Under the pieces are notes generated by a model. That model had not been told where the DNA came from. It searched no databases and was given only the letters and a program-made list of their open reading frames with translations. A stretch of 64,000 nt of DNA from Clostridium tetanomorphum (GTDB taxonomy: Bacteria > Bacillota > Clostridia > Clostridiales > Clostridiaceae), in assembly GCF_017873215.1 (NCBI RefSeq), contig NZ_JAGGKA010000021.1, positions 1-64,000 of the forward strand. Reading direction: 5' to 3'. How positions within the stretch are numbered: position 1 is the first letter of the stretch; each line of letters starts with the position of its first letter. Shown piece by piece: positions 1 to 8,804 of the stretch. The position numbers and the translations under genes are program-made.

Positions 1-30
1 TAACCTTAAAGAAATATAATTTATTGATTC

Positions 31-65
31 AAAAAAGTAAAACCGCCATCACTTTCGTGATGACG
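31..65 (-). terminator. Rho-independent terminator of the BFD-like gene
   Basis: On the minus strand a CATCAC/GTGATG stem with a four-base loop is followed by TTTTACTTTTTT. It lies about 60 bases past the stop of the BFD-like gene. Confidence 0.5.
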
Positions 66-124
66 ATTCAATATTCTTAGTTTTTCAGTGGCCTCCCAAA
101 ATTGCAAGGGATTCTTATAATTTT

Positions 125-343
125 TTATTCTTTAGTAGTAAGCTGTTTTAAAATATCTTCAATCTTACATCTACATCCTTTTCCTCCACATCCTCCACTA
201 CCTGCTCCAGTAATATTATTTACTTCCTCTAAGGTTCTCGCTCCACCTTTAATAGCATGTTTTATTTTCGACCTTGATATTGCTTTACATATACATACCT
301 TTGTTAATTTATCTAATATATCATTATTTAAATTTTGTTCCAT
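125..343 (-). CDS. BFD-like [2Fe-2S]-binding domain protein
   Basis: Small 72-residue protein made of a single bacterioferritin-associated-ferredoxin-like (Fer2_BFD) domain. The cluster-ligand pattern is visible: C17-x-C19 near the N terminus and C52-x4-C57 in a Gly-rich loop, with an extra C59. In this family the four cysteines bind a [2Fe-2S] cluster, and the domain occurs alone or fused to nitrite reductases, NifU or dehydrogenases. No redox partner is encoded next to it, so the specific job is unknown. ATG start with a GAGGTG ribosome site. It appears to be monocistronic, with its own strong promoter and terminator. Confidence 0.8.
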   Translation of the reverse strand: MEQNLNNDILDKLTKVCICKAISRSKIKHAIKGGARTLEEVNNITGAGSGGCGGKGCRCKIEDILKQLTTKE

Positions 344-376
344 AATACACCTCTAATCAAATATTTTATTGATTAT

Positions 377-412
377 ATTATACCTTGTATAATAATTGTT
401 ATCAAATAACAA
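377..412 (-). promoter_or_regulatory. Promoter with overlapping palindrome, BFD-like gene
   Basis: Minus-strand TTGATA (400-405), 17-base spacer, TATAAT (377-382). The -35 overlaps the 7-3-7 palindrome TTGTTAT-n3-ATAACAA (396-412), a likely repressor site. It resembles a Rex site (TTGTTAA-n4-TTAACAA) but is one base short, so Rex is only a guess. Confidence 0.55.
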
Positions 413-421
413 ATATTATAT

Positions 422-518
422 AAAACTGCCGCACTAAGAATAAATCTCACAACATATTGTGTTTGCTATTAATTTACAAAGCAATATATTGTATGTAAAT
501 TTCTTAATTCGGCAGCCC
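422..518 (-). terminator. Long composite hairpin/terminator after the AI-2E permease gene
   Basis: On the minus strand CTGCCG...CGGCAG (510-515 with 426-431) encloses further pairing (TTAAGAA/TTCTTA) and an AT-rich interior of about 70 bases. TTTTAT follows. It starts about 20 bases past the stop at 539, so termination is likely. The size is unusual for a simple terminator. Confidence 0.45.
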
Positions 519-538
519 CATTTTAATTCTAATATATA

Positions 539-1708
539 TTATTTAATTACACTACATTCTTCATCTGATTGAATATTAACTTTTTCTTCTTTATTATCAT
601 TATTTCTATTTGACTTTTTACCATATTTAGCTAAAATTTTATCTATATATATTTTTATAACAGCCATAGTAGGTACTGCTAGAATCATCCCTATAGGTCC
701 ATATAATCCTCCCCCTAAAGTTACCGCAAATATTATTAAAAATGGAGGGAGACCAACCTTGCCACCTATTAGTTTAGGATCTAAATACCAACCATCAAAC
801 TGCTGTAATAGGAATAAAAAAATTAATACTATAAAAGCTTTTATAGGACTAAAAAATAAATTTATAAAAAATCCTATGGTCATTCCTACAAAAGGTCCAA
901 AATAAGGTATCATATTAGTTATCCCGACTATTATGGCTATTAAAAGAGTATATGGTGACTTTATAATACTTAAACCTACGAAAGCTATTGTTGCTATTAT
1001 TGAAGAATCAATAGCTTTTGTTCCAATATATAAACCTATCATATAATCAATATTTCTAAAAAAATTTAAAAATTTATCAGCTTTTTTCTCCTTCATTATT
1101 ATATATATAAATTTTTTAGTAGTTTCAATAAATTTTTCTTTATCTGCAAGTACATATATTGATATTATAAATCCAAAGACCCACTTTATAAAAGAATTAG
1201 TAATAGATAAAGTCTTTGATAATATTGTATCTAAAATAGTTGATATTATATTACTTAATTTACTTACTACAAAATCTGGTCTAATATTTAAATTTCCTGT
1301 AGAGTTTAATACATTTTTTATACCTTCATTATCTAATAAATTATTGAACCACTCTTGGGCAATAACTGTAAACTGAGGAATATTTTTTACCATATCTAAA
1401 ATATTTGAAGTTATTTTTGGTAATAAATCTACAATAAAAAGTGTAATTGCTACTATTATTAAAATATATGTAATTAAAATGCTTAATCCTCTCCTAAGTT
1501 TAAACTTCCTTTCAAAAAAGCTCATTATAGGATTCAAAATATAAGCTATTATAAGTGCAAATATAAAAGGCGATATAATAGACATTAACTTACCTAAAGC
1601 TGCAAATAGTACTTTATAATTATCTATCACCTTTATTGATATAAATGCTATTACTATGGCAATAACTAAATCAAAATATCTTATCTTTTTGTTTTTATAA
1701 AACTGCAA
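539..1708 (-). CDS. AI-2E family transporter (PF01594-type permease)
   Basis: 389-residue integral membrane protein with about eight hydrophobic helices. The family-typical C-terminal signature is present: a GxxxG-rich segment around 'PYFGPFVG' and a 'LDPKLIGGKVGLPP' loop. Members are exporters or antiporters of small molecules. The name comes from E. coli TqsA, and the actual substrate here cannot be told. The first codon is TTG (1706-1708), with GGGGGAG about ten bases upstream. It is monocistronic and divergent from the purine permease. A second, shorter paralogue lies at 39657-40652. The C-terminal tail after the last helix is Lys/Asn/Asp-rich and probably cytoplasmic. Confidence 0.85.
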   Translation of the reverse strand: MQFYKNKKIRYFDLVIAIVIAFISIKVIDNYKVLFAALGKLMSIISPFIFALIIAYILNPIMSFFERKFKLRRGLSILITYILIIVAITLFIVDLLPKITSNILDMVKNIPQFTVIAQEWFNNLLDNEGIKNVLNSTGNLNIRPDFVVSKLSNIISTILDTILSKTLSITNSFIKWVFGFIISIYVLADKEKFIETTKKFIYIIMKEKKADKFLNFFRNIDYMIGLYIGTKAIDSSIIATIAFVGLSIIKSPYTLLIAIIVGITNMIPYFGPFVGMTIGFFINLFFSPIKAFIVLIFLFLLQQFDGWYLDPKLIGGKVGLPPFLIIFAVTLGGGLYGPIGMILAVPTMAVIKIYIDKILAKYGKKSNRNNDNKEEKVNIQSDEECSVIK

Positions 1709-1933
1709 ATTCTTTCAACTCCCCCACATAAAATAACTAGTTAATATATACTGTATTTACTAGTATATAGCTTATTATAACTTATATCCATATAAAATTT
1801 TTTAATACATTGTAAATTTTTAATAATATTATTATTATCCAGATATTAAGACTTTCTTCTTGTTTAAACTAGAAAAATCAAGTATAAATACAAAAAATAA
1901 CTATAATTCTGTCGAAAACATTCGCTGTTTATA

Positions 1934-1962
1934 TTGACTTTAACGTTCGTATTTGCTAATAT
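1934..1962 (+). promoter_or_regulatory. Purine permease promoter with PurBox-like site
   Basis: TTGACT (1934-1939), 17-base spacer, TAATAT (1957-1962). On the opposite strand the spacer contains AATACGAACGTT (1942-1953), which fits the PurR box consensus AWWWCGAACRWT as I recall it. A second weak CGAA lies at 1913-1916, in the expected orientation but about 5 bases further away than in B. subtilis. No purine riboswitch core is visible in this leader. Confidence 0.5.
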
Positions 1963-2054
1963 GTACAAGTGCCAAAAACACCAACAATTTCTATATATAT
2001 TTGTAATATAAAGGACATTTATTAATTACAAAATAAGAAACAAAGGAGATTATT

Positions 2055-3377
2055 ATGAAATCATCAGTTAATTTAAAAAGAAACTTTTTAGAATCATATT
2101 TTAAATTACAGGAAAACAATACATCAACAAGAACTGAAATTCTAGCAGGAATTACTACTTTTATGACTATGTCATATATATTAGTAGTTAATCCTAATAT
2201 ATTATCCGAAACTGGAATGAATTTCGGTGCTGTTTTTACAGCTACTGCACTAGCTGCAATAGTTTCAACTCTCTTAATGGGAATATATGCAAAACTTCCT
2301 TTTGCTCAAGCGCCAGGTATGGGGCTTAATGCATTTTTTGCTTATACCATTGTTATTGGTATGGGATATACATGGCAATTTGCATTAACTACAGCATTTT
2401 TAGAAGGAATTATATTTATTTTACTTACAGCTTTTAATGTTCGTGAGGCTATAATTGGCTCCATTCCAGATAATATTAAAAAAGCTATTTCTGTAGGTAT
2501 AGGTATATTTATAGCCTTTATTGGCCTTGAAAATGCTAAAATAGTACTTCATCCTAAATCAGGAACTATACTAGCTTTAGGAGATATAACTAGCTCTATT
2601 CCATTACTTGCAATTATTGGTATAATAATAACTGGCGTTTTACTTGCTAGAAATATAAAAGGAGCCTTACTTATAGGAATAATTATTACTACTTTAATTG
2701 GAATCCCCATGGGAATTACTAAGCTACCATCTTCCTTAGCAAGTTTACCACCAAGTATAAGTCCTGTATTTCTAAAATTTGAATGGAATCATATATTTAC
2801 TAAGGATATGGCTATAGCATTATTTACTCTATTGTTTATGGATATGTTTGATACTGTTGGAGCTCTAGTAGGTGTTTCTACTAAAGCAGGTATGCTGGAT
2901 GAAAACGGAAATGTTCCAAGGGCAAAACAAGCATTACTTTCAGACGCCATAGGAACTACATTAGGTTCTTGTTTTGGTACAAGTACTGTATGCACATTCT
3001 TAGAAAGTGCTTCTGGAGTAGCAGCCGGTGGTAAAACTGGACTTACAGCGGTATCCACTGCAGTGATGTTTATTATAGCATTATTTTTATCACCATTATT
3101 TTTAATGATACCATCAGCAGCAACTGCTCCATCATTAATATTAGTAGGTTTATTTATGATGTCTCCTATAAAAGAAATAAACTTTACAGATTTTACAGAG
3201 GCCATTCCAGCTTTCCTTACTATAATAATGATGCCTCTATCTTATAGTATTTCTGACGGATTAATATTTGGTATCATTTCTTATGTACTTTTAAAAGCTT
3301 TAACTAAGAAAAACAAAGAAGTACATATATCAACTTACATACTAGCATTATTGTTTGTTTTAAAATTTTTTATATAA
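2055..3377 (+). CDS. NCS2/AzgA-type purine (guanine/hypoxanthine/adenine) permease
   Basis: 440-residue membrane protein of the nucleobase:cation symporter-2 superfamily, AzgA/PbuG/PbuO branch. It has about 12-14 hydrophobic segments. Family motifs visible include 'TFMTMSYILVVNP' near the N terminus, 'APGMGLNAFFAY' in the first repeat, and 'DMFDTVGALVG' followed by 'GTSTVCTFLESASG' in the second. These segments line the substrate site in the family. It probably imports oxopurines or adenine by proton symport. AAAGGAGAT precedes the ATG. It is single-gene, with a strong promoter carrying a PurBox-like site and a bidirectional terminator. The hydantoinase/YgeY cluster 2 kb away may handle purine breakdown products, but that link is an inference. 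Confidence 0.9.
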   Translation: MKSSVNLKRNFLESYFKLQENNTSTRTEILAGITTFMTMSYILVVNPNILSETGMNFGAVFTATALAAIVSTLLMGIYAKLPFAQAPGMGLNAFFAYTIVIGMGYTWQFALTTAFLEGIIFILLTAFNVREAIIGSIPDNIKKAISVGIGIFIAFIGLENAKIVLHPKSGTILALGDITSSIPLLAIIGIIITGVLLARNIKGALLIGIIITTLIGIPMGITKLPSSLASLPPSISPVFLKFEWNHIFTKDMAIALFTLLFMDMFDTVGALVGVSTKAGMLDENGNVPRAKQALLSDAIGTTLGSCFGTSTVCTFLESASGVAAGGKTGLTAVSTAVMFIIALFLSPLFLMIPSAATAPSLILVGLFMMSPIKEINFTDFTEAIPAFLTIIMMPLSYSISDGLIFGIISYVLLKALTKKNKEVHISTYILALLFVLKFFI

Positions 3378-3404
3378 TAATACCATTAAAATTTAATTCA
3401 CTAT

Positions 3405-3434
3405 AAAGCAGGTAAAAATCTACCTGCTTTTCTT
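3405..3434. terminator. Bidirectional terminator between permease and chemoreceptor
   Basis: AAAGCAGGTA/TACCTGCTTT stem with a six-base loop, flanked by T-rich sequence on both strands, between convergent genes. Confidence 0.85.
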
Positions 3435-3472
3435 AAGTGAAAATATTAAACCTGTTTAAGTTTAACATACTT

Positions 3473-5191
3473 TTATATATCAAATTTTTGTATCATCTCA
3501 TTTAATTTTTGTGCTAACTCTGCTTGACTTTGAGCAGTTGTGGCCATTTGTTCCATTCCAATTGTAGCCTGATTTACACTTTCTAATATTTCATTGGAAT
3601 TTTCCGATGTCTTCTGTGTGTGAATAGCCATATTCTGTACTGCTTCGCTAACCTGATTCATTGTTGCAGTAATTTCTTCTGTCATTGCCGCTATATCCTC
3701 TGACATCGTATTTAAGAAGCCTGCATCCTTATTATATTGTTCTCCTGTATCTACAAGAAGTTTATAATCTTTTATTACTTTTTCGGTTATAAATTTAAGT
3801 ATTCCTTCTGAGTTCATTGACAAGTTTTCAAATGCTAGCTGTACTTTACCAATTGTACCTTGAATAGTTAGTACAGTTTGTGCTGATTGTTCTGCAAGCT
3901 TTCTAACTTCTTCCGCTACTACTGCAAATCCTTTTCCATGTTCTCCTGCCCTTGCAGCTTCTATAGCTGCATTAAGCGCTAAAAGATTAGTTTGTTCTGC
4001 TATACTAGCTATAGCATCTGCCATTACTTTAATTTCTTCAACTATTTTTCCTTGTTCAATGGCTTGTAGTATATTTTCTTCTTTTTCTTTATATAAATTT
4101 TGTGTTTCTATATCTGATTCTAAAGCTTTATTTTTAACTCCAATAGCTCTTTCACTTATTTTAGCTGACTGATTACTTCCCTCTACGGATTTATTAGAAA
4201 GTTCATTTATACTAGAATCAACTTCTTCTATAGATGCCGAAATTTCCTCTGAAGATGCACTTGCTTCTTCAGCTCCTTTTGCTATATTGTTTGTTGCATT
4301 ATTTATATCTTCAAACTTTGAAGTCATTTCCTCTACTGTTGCTGATAATTCCTCGCTAGATGCACTTAAGTCTGTGGAATTCTGTGAAATAGCTTTTACT
4401 AATTCTGCAACATTTTTCTGTGCTTCATTAAGAGATACTCCAGTTTGCCCAAACTCATCCTTTCTTGTAATAGTAATTGGTGTAGAAAAATCGTATCCTT
4501 CAAGCCTTTTAGCAAAATCTTTAATTTTTAATAATGGCACAGTTATGGTATTAGTAATAACTATAGTTATTAAAATTGATAATATTACACTAACTGCTAA
4601 TATAAAATATAAAATTTTAACTGTATTACTTGCTAAATTATTTGTATTCTGCTCTTCTAATTCTGCATGTTCATTTATAGTATTTAAAATTTTTTGTATA
4701 CTATCTAACCATTGTTCTTGTGTAGCATTAAGTAACTTTGTTATATCCTCTTGTTCCTTTACACTAATGTTAGTACTTTTTGCTTTACTTGATAAATCTT
4801 TTATAACTTTAACTGAACTTTTCCCATATTTGCCAACGTTTATATAATCCTCTTTTCCTTTATCCGTTATAAGTAACTTATTAAGTTCTTCACTAATTTT
4901 ATTATATTCTGATAGTGTTTTATTTAATATTTCTTCCTGATCAGATATATATTCTAAACTATTGCTAACAAGAATATTTCTGAATGCTGTATATGCATCA
5001 TTTATATATCCTCTCATTTCATAGCAATACTGAATTTTTTTCATTTCCTCATTAGTAATAGATGCAAATCTATATTTCATACTATTTATTTGTATAGCTG
5101 AAAAAATAGAACTAGTTAAGATTAAAATAGTTAATATAAAAAATGCCAAAAGTATTTTTATTTTAACCTTTAAATTGTTAAAAAATTTCAT
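3473..5191 (-). CDS. Methyl-accepting chemotaxis protein
   Basis: 572 residues. TM1 is around 12-32, followed by a mostly helical extracellular domain (about 33-190, four-helix-bundle MCP type). TM2 is around 191-213, then a HAMP linker and a long cytoplasmic coiled-coil signalling domain. The invariant hairpin tip is present ([19 protein letters not shown], then [18 protein letters not shown]). This tip contacts CheA/CheW. The ligand cannot be read from the sensor domain. ATG with AGGAGG upstream (AGGAGGTCGTAATTGTATG). Monocistronic. The protein couples an extracellular stimulus to flagellar switching, in line with the CheX/CheY proteins elsewhere in the window. Confidence 0.95.
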   Translation of the reverse strand: MKFFNNLKVKIKILLAFFILTILILTSSIFSAIQINSMKYRFASITNEEMKKIQYCYEMRGYINDAYTAFRNILVSNSLEYISDQEEILNKTLSEYNKISEELNKLLITDKGKEDYINVGKYGKSSVKVIKDLSSKAKSTNISVKEQEDITKLLNATQEQWLDSIQKILNTINEHAELEEQNTNNLASNTVKILYFILAVSVILSILITIVITNTITVPLLKIKDFAKRLEGYDFSTPITITRKDEFGQTGVSLNEAQKNVAELVKAISQNSTDLSASSEELSATVEEMTSKFEDINNATNNIAKGAEEASASSEEISASIEEVDSSINELSNKSVEGSNQSAKISERAIGVKNKALESDIETQNLYKEKEENILQAIEQGKIVEEIKVMADAIASIAEQTNLLALNAAIEAARAGEHGKGFAVVAEEVRKLAEQSAQTVLTIQGTIGKVQLAFENLSMNSEGILKFITEKVIKDYKLLVDTGEQYNKDAGFLNTMSEDIAAMTEEITATMNQVSEAVQNMAIHTQKTSENSNEILESVNQATIGMEQMATTAQSQAELAQKLNEMIQKFDI

Positions 5192-5326
5192 ACAATTACG
5201 ACCTCCTAAATTAAGTAGCTACTATATAATTCGGCTCCCTTTATAGATAGTTTACTACTTTTCATACAATATTCTCCTAAAATACACTAATTAACCTATT
5301 ATTCTTTGTTTTTAGAAAACATATTG

Positions 5327-5368
5327 TCAAAAAATAAAAAACGACCAAGCTTTTAAACTTGATCGTTT
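5327..5368 (-). terminator. Terminator of the hydantoinase-ygeY-DUF1097 unit
   Basis: On the minus strand AAACGATCAAG/CTTGGTCGTTT (5339-5368, one G-U pair) is followed by TTTTATTTTTTGA. It sits directly after the DUF1097 stop. Confidence 0.8.
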
Positions 5369-5372
5369 AAGA

Positions 5373-5831
5373 TTAATTATTATTTTTATTTATTAAATTA
5401 TAAAGCCAAGTTCCACTAGTTTCGCAAATATATCCTAAAATAGCACCTATAATAAGCGTTGGTAATATTGCTTTCCAATTTCCATTAGTAGCAAAAGTAG
5501 AAAAGCTTCCTATAAAAGTCCCTGGAATATGAGCAAACAATTTAAATTTTGCCTGAACACACATTGCAAAAGTAACTATTGTAGTCACTATAGCTCCAGC
5601 AATAGGAAAACTTAATAAATTAGATACTTTAATTATGACTATTGCCCAAAATACTCCACTTATATTGGCAATTATTGATACTTTAAAACCTTCTTTTTTC
5701 TCGCCTGCTGCAAAAAAACTTGTACATCCAGCAAAACCAGCCCAAGAAATTAATCCAATTATGCCACTTAAATATGCCCATACTCCACAAAAAATTGCTG
5801 TAGTTATTGAAAGTGCAATTAATGAACTCAT
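5373..5831 (-). CDS. DUF1097 family membrane protein
   Basis: 152 residues with about four to five transmembrane helices, a small hydrophobic protein of the DUF1097 family (E. coli YahC-like). Visible features are a Gly/Ala-rich first helix pair (SWAGFAGCTSFFAAG) and 'HIPGTFIGSFSTFA' before the last helices. No biochemical function is established for the family. It starts 7 bases after the ygeY stop and is therefore translated from the same transcript as ygeY, and perhaps hydA. Co-occurrence with amidohydrolases suggests transport of a substrate or product. That is inference only. Confidence 0.75.
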   Translation of the reverse strand: MSSLIALSITTAIFCGVWAYLSGIIGLISWAGFAGCTSFFAAGEKKEGFKVSIIANISGVFWAIVIIKVSNLLSFPIAGAIVTTIVTFAMCVQAKFKLFAHIPGTFIGSFSTFATNGNWKAILPTLIIGAILGYICETSGTWLYNLINKNNN

Positions 5832-5838
5832 ATTTCAC

Positions 5839-7149
5839 CTATACTATGAAAGCTTCTTTAGAAAGCTGAACAAGCTTTAAATATATTGATACATTGCCAG
5901 CCAATGCCTTTTCCATATAATCTATTCTAACTTTATCAATAGGTCTATGACAATAGTATTCCTGCATTGGTGAATATCCAATAGCTGGCTTTTTATCTGT
6001 TCCACATACTTTGGATAAATCTGTGCCAAAATCCCAATAGCCATATTTAACTGGCTGTCCTATTTCTTCTAGCCCTGAAGCTGCTGCTTTTACATAGTCA
6101 CTATCCTTTGACATTTTCCAAGCTTCTTTAATATTAGGAACTGATGCTGTAATTCCAGTATAAGTAGTTCTAGGAACTTCTGCCACTTCCACTGTAGCTC
6201 TAAAATCTTTGTCCTCTTTGGACATCTCGTCTATTATACTTTGAATTTGTGCTATACAATCCTCTGCTGTTTCACCTGGTACAAATCTTCTATCATAAGT
6301 TATATAACATCTATCAGGAACTATACACATAGCTCCAGGAGTACAATTTATTATTGTAAGAGCTATACTAGATTTACCTAAGTCCTCATCAATTTTAATA
6401 TTTTTTCCCACAACTTCTTCTACTTTATCTATAAACTTCGTAGCCTTATTCACTGCATTTATTCCTAGCCATGGGGCACTGCCATGGGATGTTACTCCAG
6501 AAATTATTACCTTTAATTCTACACGACCCCTATGCCCTAAATAAAGTTTTAATGAAGTAGCTTCACAAGACACAACTCCATCATATTTTATGCCTCTTTT
6601 AGCAAAAGTGTCATCTATTAGTTTAATCATTCCTAACTGTTCCGCTGGCTCTTCAAGTACAACTCCTGTAAATATATATTTACCTTTTATTGGATACCCC
6701 ATTTCTCTAAGTTTTAATAACATAGCACCAGAATATATTTGACAAGCCCCTCCACCTTTTACATCTGCTGCTGCACGTCCATGTATAACTTTAGTAGGTT
6801 CTAAAGCTGTTGCATCTTGATTATGCATTTCGTTTTCATCAATTTCAGCACCATAGGGATCATATCCTTGCCACTCACTATAATCTCCTGTATCAACATG
6901 ATCTAGATGAGCATTATACATTATTGTAGGGCCAGGTTCTGTACCATTTATTATTCCTATTACATTTCCCCAATCATCTCTAAAAACTTCATCATATCCT
7001 AATTTTCTCATTTCACTTAAATAAATATCTGCAACTTCCTTCTCTTGTCCAGAAAGGGCTGGAACTCTTATTAATCTTTGAGCAAAATCTATGGTATCCT
7101 CCTTAAACTCTTTAGCCATTCTATTTAATTCTTTATAAACATCTTTCAC
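5839..7149 (-). CDS. ygeY: YgeY-type M20 metallohydrolase
   Basis: 436-residue zinc peptidase-fold hydrolase of the YgeY (selenium-metabolism-linked) branch of M20/M28. Metal ligands are recognisable: H81-x-D83 in 'NAHLDHVDTG', D129 in 'HGRAAADVKGG', and the E166-E167 pair in 'VVLEEPAEQ'. The last ligand is the His in 'YYCHRPID' near the C terminus. Family members act on amide or peptide-like bonds. YgeY genes belong to the anaerobic purine/urate degradation cluster of enterobacteria and gut Firmicutes. The start is GTG with GGGAGATG upstream. It lies between hydA and DUF1097 on the same strand. No ygeW, ygeX, xdh or ssnA neighbour is present here. Confidence 0.88.
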   Translation of the reverse strand: MKDVYKELNRMAKEFKEDTIDFAQRLIRVPALSGQEKEVADIYLSEMRKLGYDEVFRDDWGNVIGIINGTEPGPTIMYNAHLDHVDTGDYSEWQGYDPYGAEIDENEMHNQDATALEPTKVIHGRAAADVKGGGACQIYSGAMLLKLREMGYPIKGKYIFTGVVLEEPAEQLGMIKLIDDTFAKRGIKYDGVVSCEATSLKLYLGHRGRVELKVIISGVTSHGSAPWLGINAVNKATKFIDKVEEVVGKNIKIDEDLGKSSIALTIINCTPGAMCIVPDRCYITYDRRFVPGETAEDCIAQIQSIIDEMSKEDKDFRATVEVAEVPRTTYTGITASVPNIKEAWKMSKDSDYVKAAASGLEEIGQPVKYGYWDFGTDLSKVCGTDKKPAIGYSPMQEYYCHRPIDKVRIDYMEKALAGNVSIYLKLVQLSKEAFIV

Positions 7150-7268
7150 TAATCACATCTCCCTTAATTTTACTAAAAATCTAAATTACAAATATCTATG
7201 CTTACTAAATTATCACATACACTCTAATATAAAAGCATAAACATTATTGATGATAATTCTTAGATACA

Positions 7269-8654
7269 CTAAATAAGTTCAGGTGCTTTTCTCTTTAGAA
7301 ATTTTCCTCTTCCTTCCTTACCAACAAATTTTCCATTCTCCGCTATAACTTCTCCTCTAGATAAAGTAATTGCTGGGTATCCTTTTAATTTAAATCCCTC
7401 ATAAGGCGTATAATCTACATTTTCATGGAGAACTGATTGAGTAACTGTAATCTCTTTTTTAGGATCAAATACAACCAAATCTGCATCACTGCCAACTACT
7501 ATAGTTCCTTTTTCAGGATACATTCCAAAAACTTTAGCTGCATTAGTTGAAGTTATTTGAACAAATTTTTGTAAATTAAACCTACCTTCTTCAACTCCAT
7601 AAGTATACATAAGTGGCATTCTTAACTCTACTCCAGGTGCTCCATTAGGAATCTTAGTAAAATCATCTATTCCCATCTTCTTTTGTTCCATAAAAAATGG
7701 ACAATGATCCGTAGATACAACTTGCAATGTACCCTTCTCTAATGCTTTCCATAAATAAGCCCAATTTTTCTTATTTCTAAGTGGTGGTGACATAACATAT
7801 TTTGCTCCATTAAAATCCGGTTCTTCGTAGTTTTTATAAGATAGCAATAAATACTGAGGACAAGTTTCTCCCATAATTGGATGTCCTTCATTCCTTGCCT
7901 TAGCTATTTCAGATGTAGATGCTTCACAACTATTATGAACTATATAAAGGGGAGCGTTACATATTTGGGCTAATTTAATTGCTCTGCCTGCCGCTTCTCC
8001 TTCACATAAATCCGGACGAGATATTGCATGGTATTTGGGTTCAATTTTACCTTCACTTAGTAACTTCTTAGTTAAATAGTTTATAACATAATAATTTTCC
8101 GCATGTACACAGGTTAATCCACCATTCTCATTTACCTTTATAAGTGTTCTCATCAAAATATCATCTTCTACCCTCATTCCTTCATAAGTCATAAATAATT
8201 TAAAACTTGAATAACCTTGTTCTATCACTTCAGGTATTTCATTGATAATGTTTTCATTCATGTCTGTAATTACTAAGTGAATTCCATAATCTATACAAGC
8301 TTTATTATCAGATTTTTCCCTCCAAATTTTAGCTGTTTCTTTCAAACTCTTTCCTTTGGGTTGAACAGCAAAATCTACTATAGTGGTAGTTCCCCCACAA
8401 GCAGCAGCTTTAGTTCCTGTTGTAAAATTGTCACTAGAAAAAGTTCCTCCAAAAGGCATGTCCATGTGCGTATGTGGATCTATTCCTCCTGGAAATATAT
8501 ATTTTCCTTCTGCATTAATTATTTTATCTGCATTATTTTTTATATTTAATCCAATTTCTACAATTTTACCTTCATTAATTGCAATATCACCTTTAAAAGT
8601 ATCTGAAGCCGTAACAATAGTTCCATTTTTAATTATAATATCAAATTCCCCCAT
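7269..8654 (-). CDS. hydA: D-hydantoinase/dihydropyrimidinase
   Basis: 461-residue cyclic amidohydrolase that opens hydantoin or dihydropyrimidine rings to N-carbamoyl amino acids. All binuclear-metal residues are present: H61-x-H63, the lysine carboxylated in the family (K152 in 'SSFKLFMTY'), H184 ('CVHAEN'), H240 ('IVHNSC') and D316 ('STDHCPF'). The length is normal for the family. It is followed after 119 bases by ygeY and then DUF1097, so the three probably form one unit for ring-opened purine/pyrimidine or hydantoin intermediates. AGGAGG precedes the ATG. Substrate specificity (D-hydantoin versus dihydropyrimidine) cannot be decided from sequence alone. Confidence 0.92.
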   Translation of the reverse strand: MGEFDIIIKNGTIVTASDTFKGDIAINEGKIVEIGLNIKNNADKIINAEGKYIFPGGIDPHTHMDMPFGGTFSSDNFTTGTKAAACGGTTTIVDFAVQPKGKSLKETAKIWREKSDNKACIDYGIHLVITDMNENIINEIPEVIEQGYSSFKLFMTYEGMRVEDDILMRTLIKVNENGGLTCVHAENYYVINYLTKKLLSEGKIEPKYHAISRPDLCEGEAAGRAIKLAQICNAPLYIVHNSCEASTSEIAKARNEGHPIMGETCPQYLLLSYKNYEEPDFNGAKYVMSPPLRNKKNWAYLWKALEKGTLQVVSTDHCPFFMEQKKMGIDDFTKIPNGAPGVELRMPLMYTYGVEEGRFNLQKFVQITSTNAAKVFGMYPEKGTIVVGSDADLVVFDPKKEITVTQSVLHENVDYTPYEGFKLKGYPAITLSRGEVIAENGKFVGKEGRGKFLKRKAPELI

Positions 8655-8715
8655 ACCAGTTCCTCCTAATTATAATAAAATTATTTACTCTTTAACTGAT
8701 GTAAATAATCTTTGG

Positions 8716-8743
8716 TATATATAATTTTTATGGGGTTATTCAA
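8716..8743 (-). promoter_or_regulatory. Candidate hydA promoter
   Basis: Minus-strand TTGAAT (8738-8743), 16-base spacer, TATATA (8716-8721), about 60 bases upstream of the ATG. Confidence 0.35.
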
Positions 8744-8771
8744 TATTTTATTCCAAATATTATTGATGAAA

Positions 8772-8803
8772 ATAAAAAACATACTAGGCAATTACCTAGT
8801 ATG
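8772..8803 (-). terminator. Terminator after the CheX gene
   Basis: CATACTAGG/CCTAGTATG stem (8780-8788 with 8795-8803) followed on the minus strand by GTTTTTTATTTT. It ends 1 base from the stop codon. Confidence 0.85.
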
Positions 8804-8804
8804 C

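Noticed and set aside
1709-2054. Purine riboswitch upstream of the purine permease
   Set aside because: None of the conserved loop or junction bases of the purine aptamer are found on the plus strand.
2789-3205. Antisense frames over real genes (for example this one, and those at 15225-15719, 29449-30021 and 58739-59117)
   Set aside because: They mirror highly conserved genes on the other strand, have no ribosome sites and encode low-complexity sequence.
5192-5340. c-di-GMP riboswitch upstream of the chemoreceptor
   Set aside because: The aptamer core is not present, only a generic AT-rich leader with GGGAGCC.
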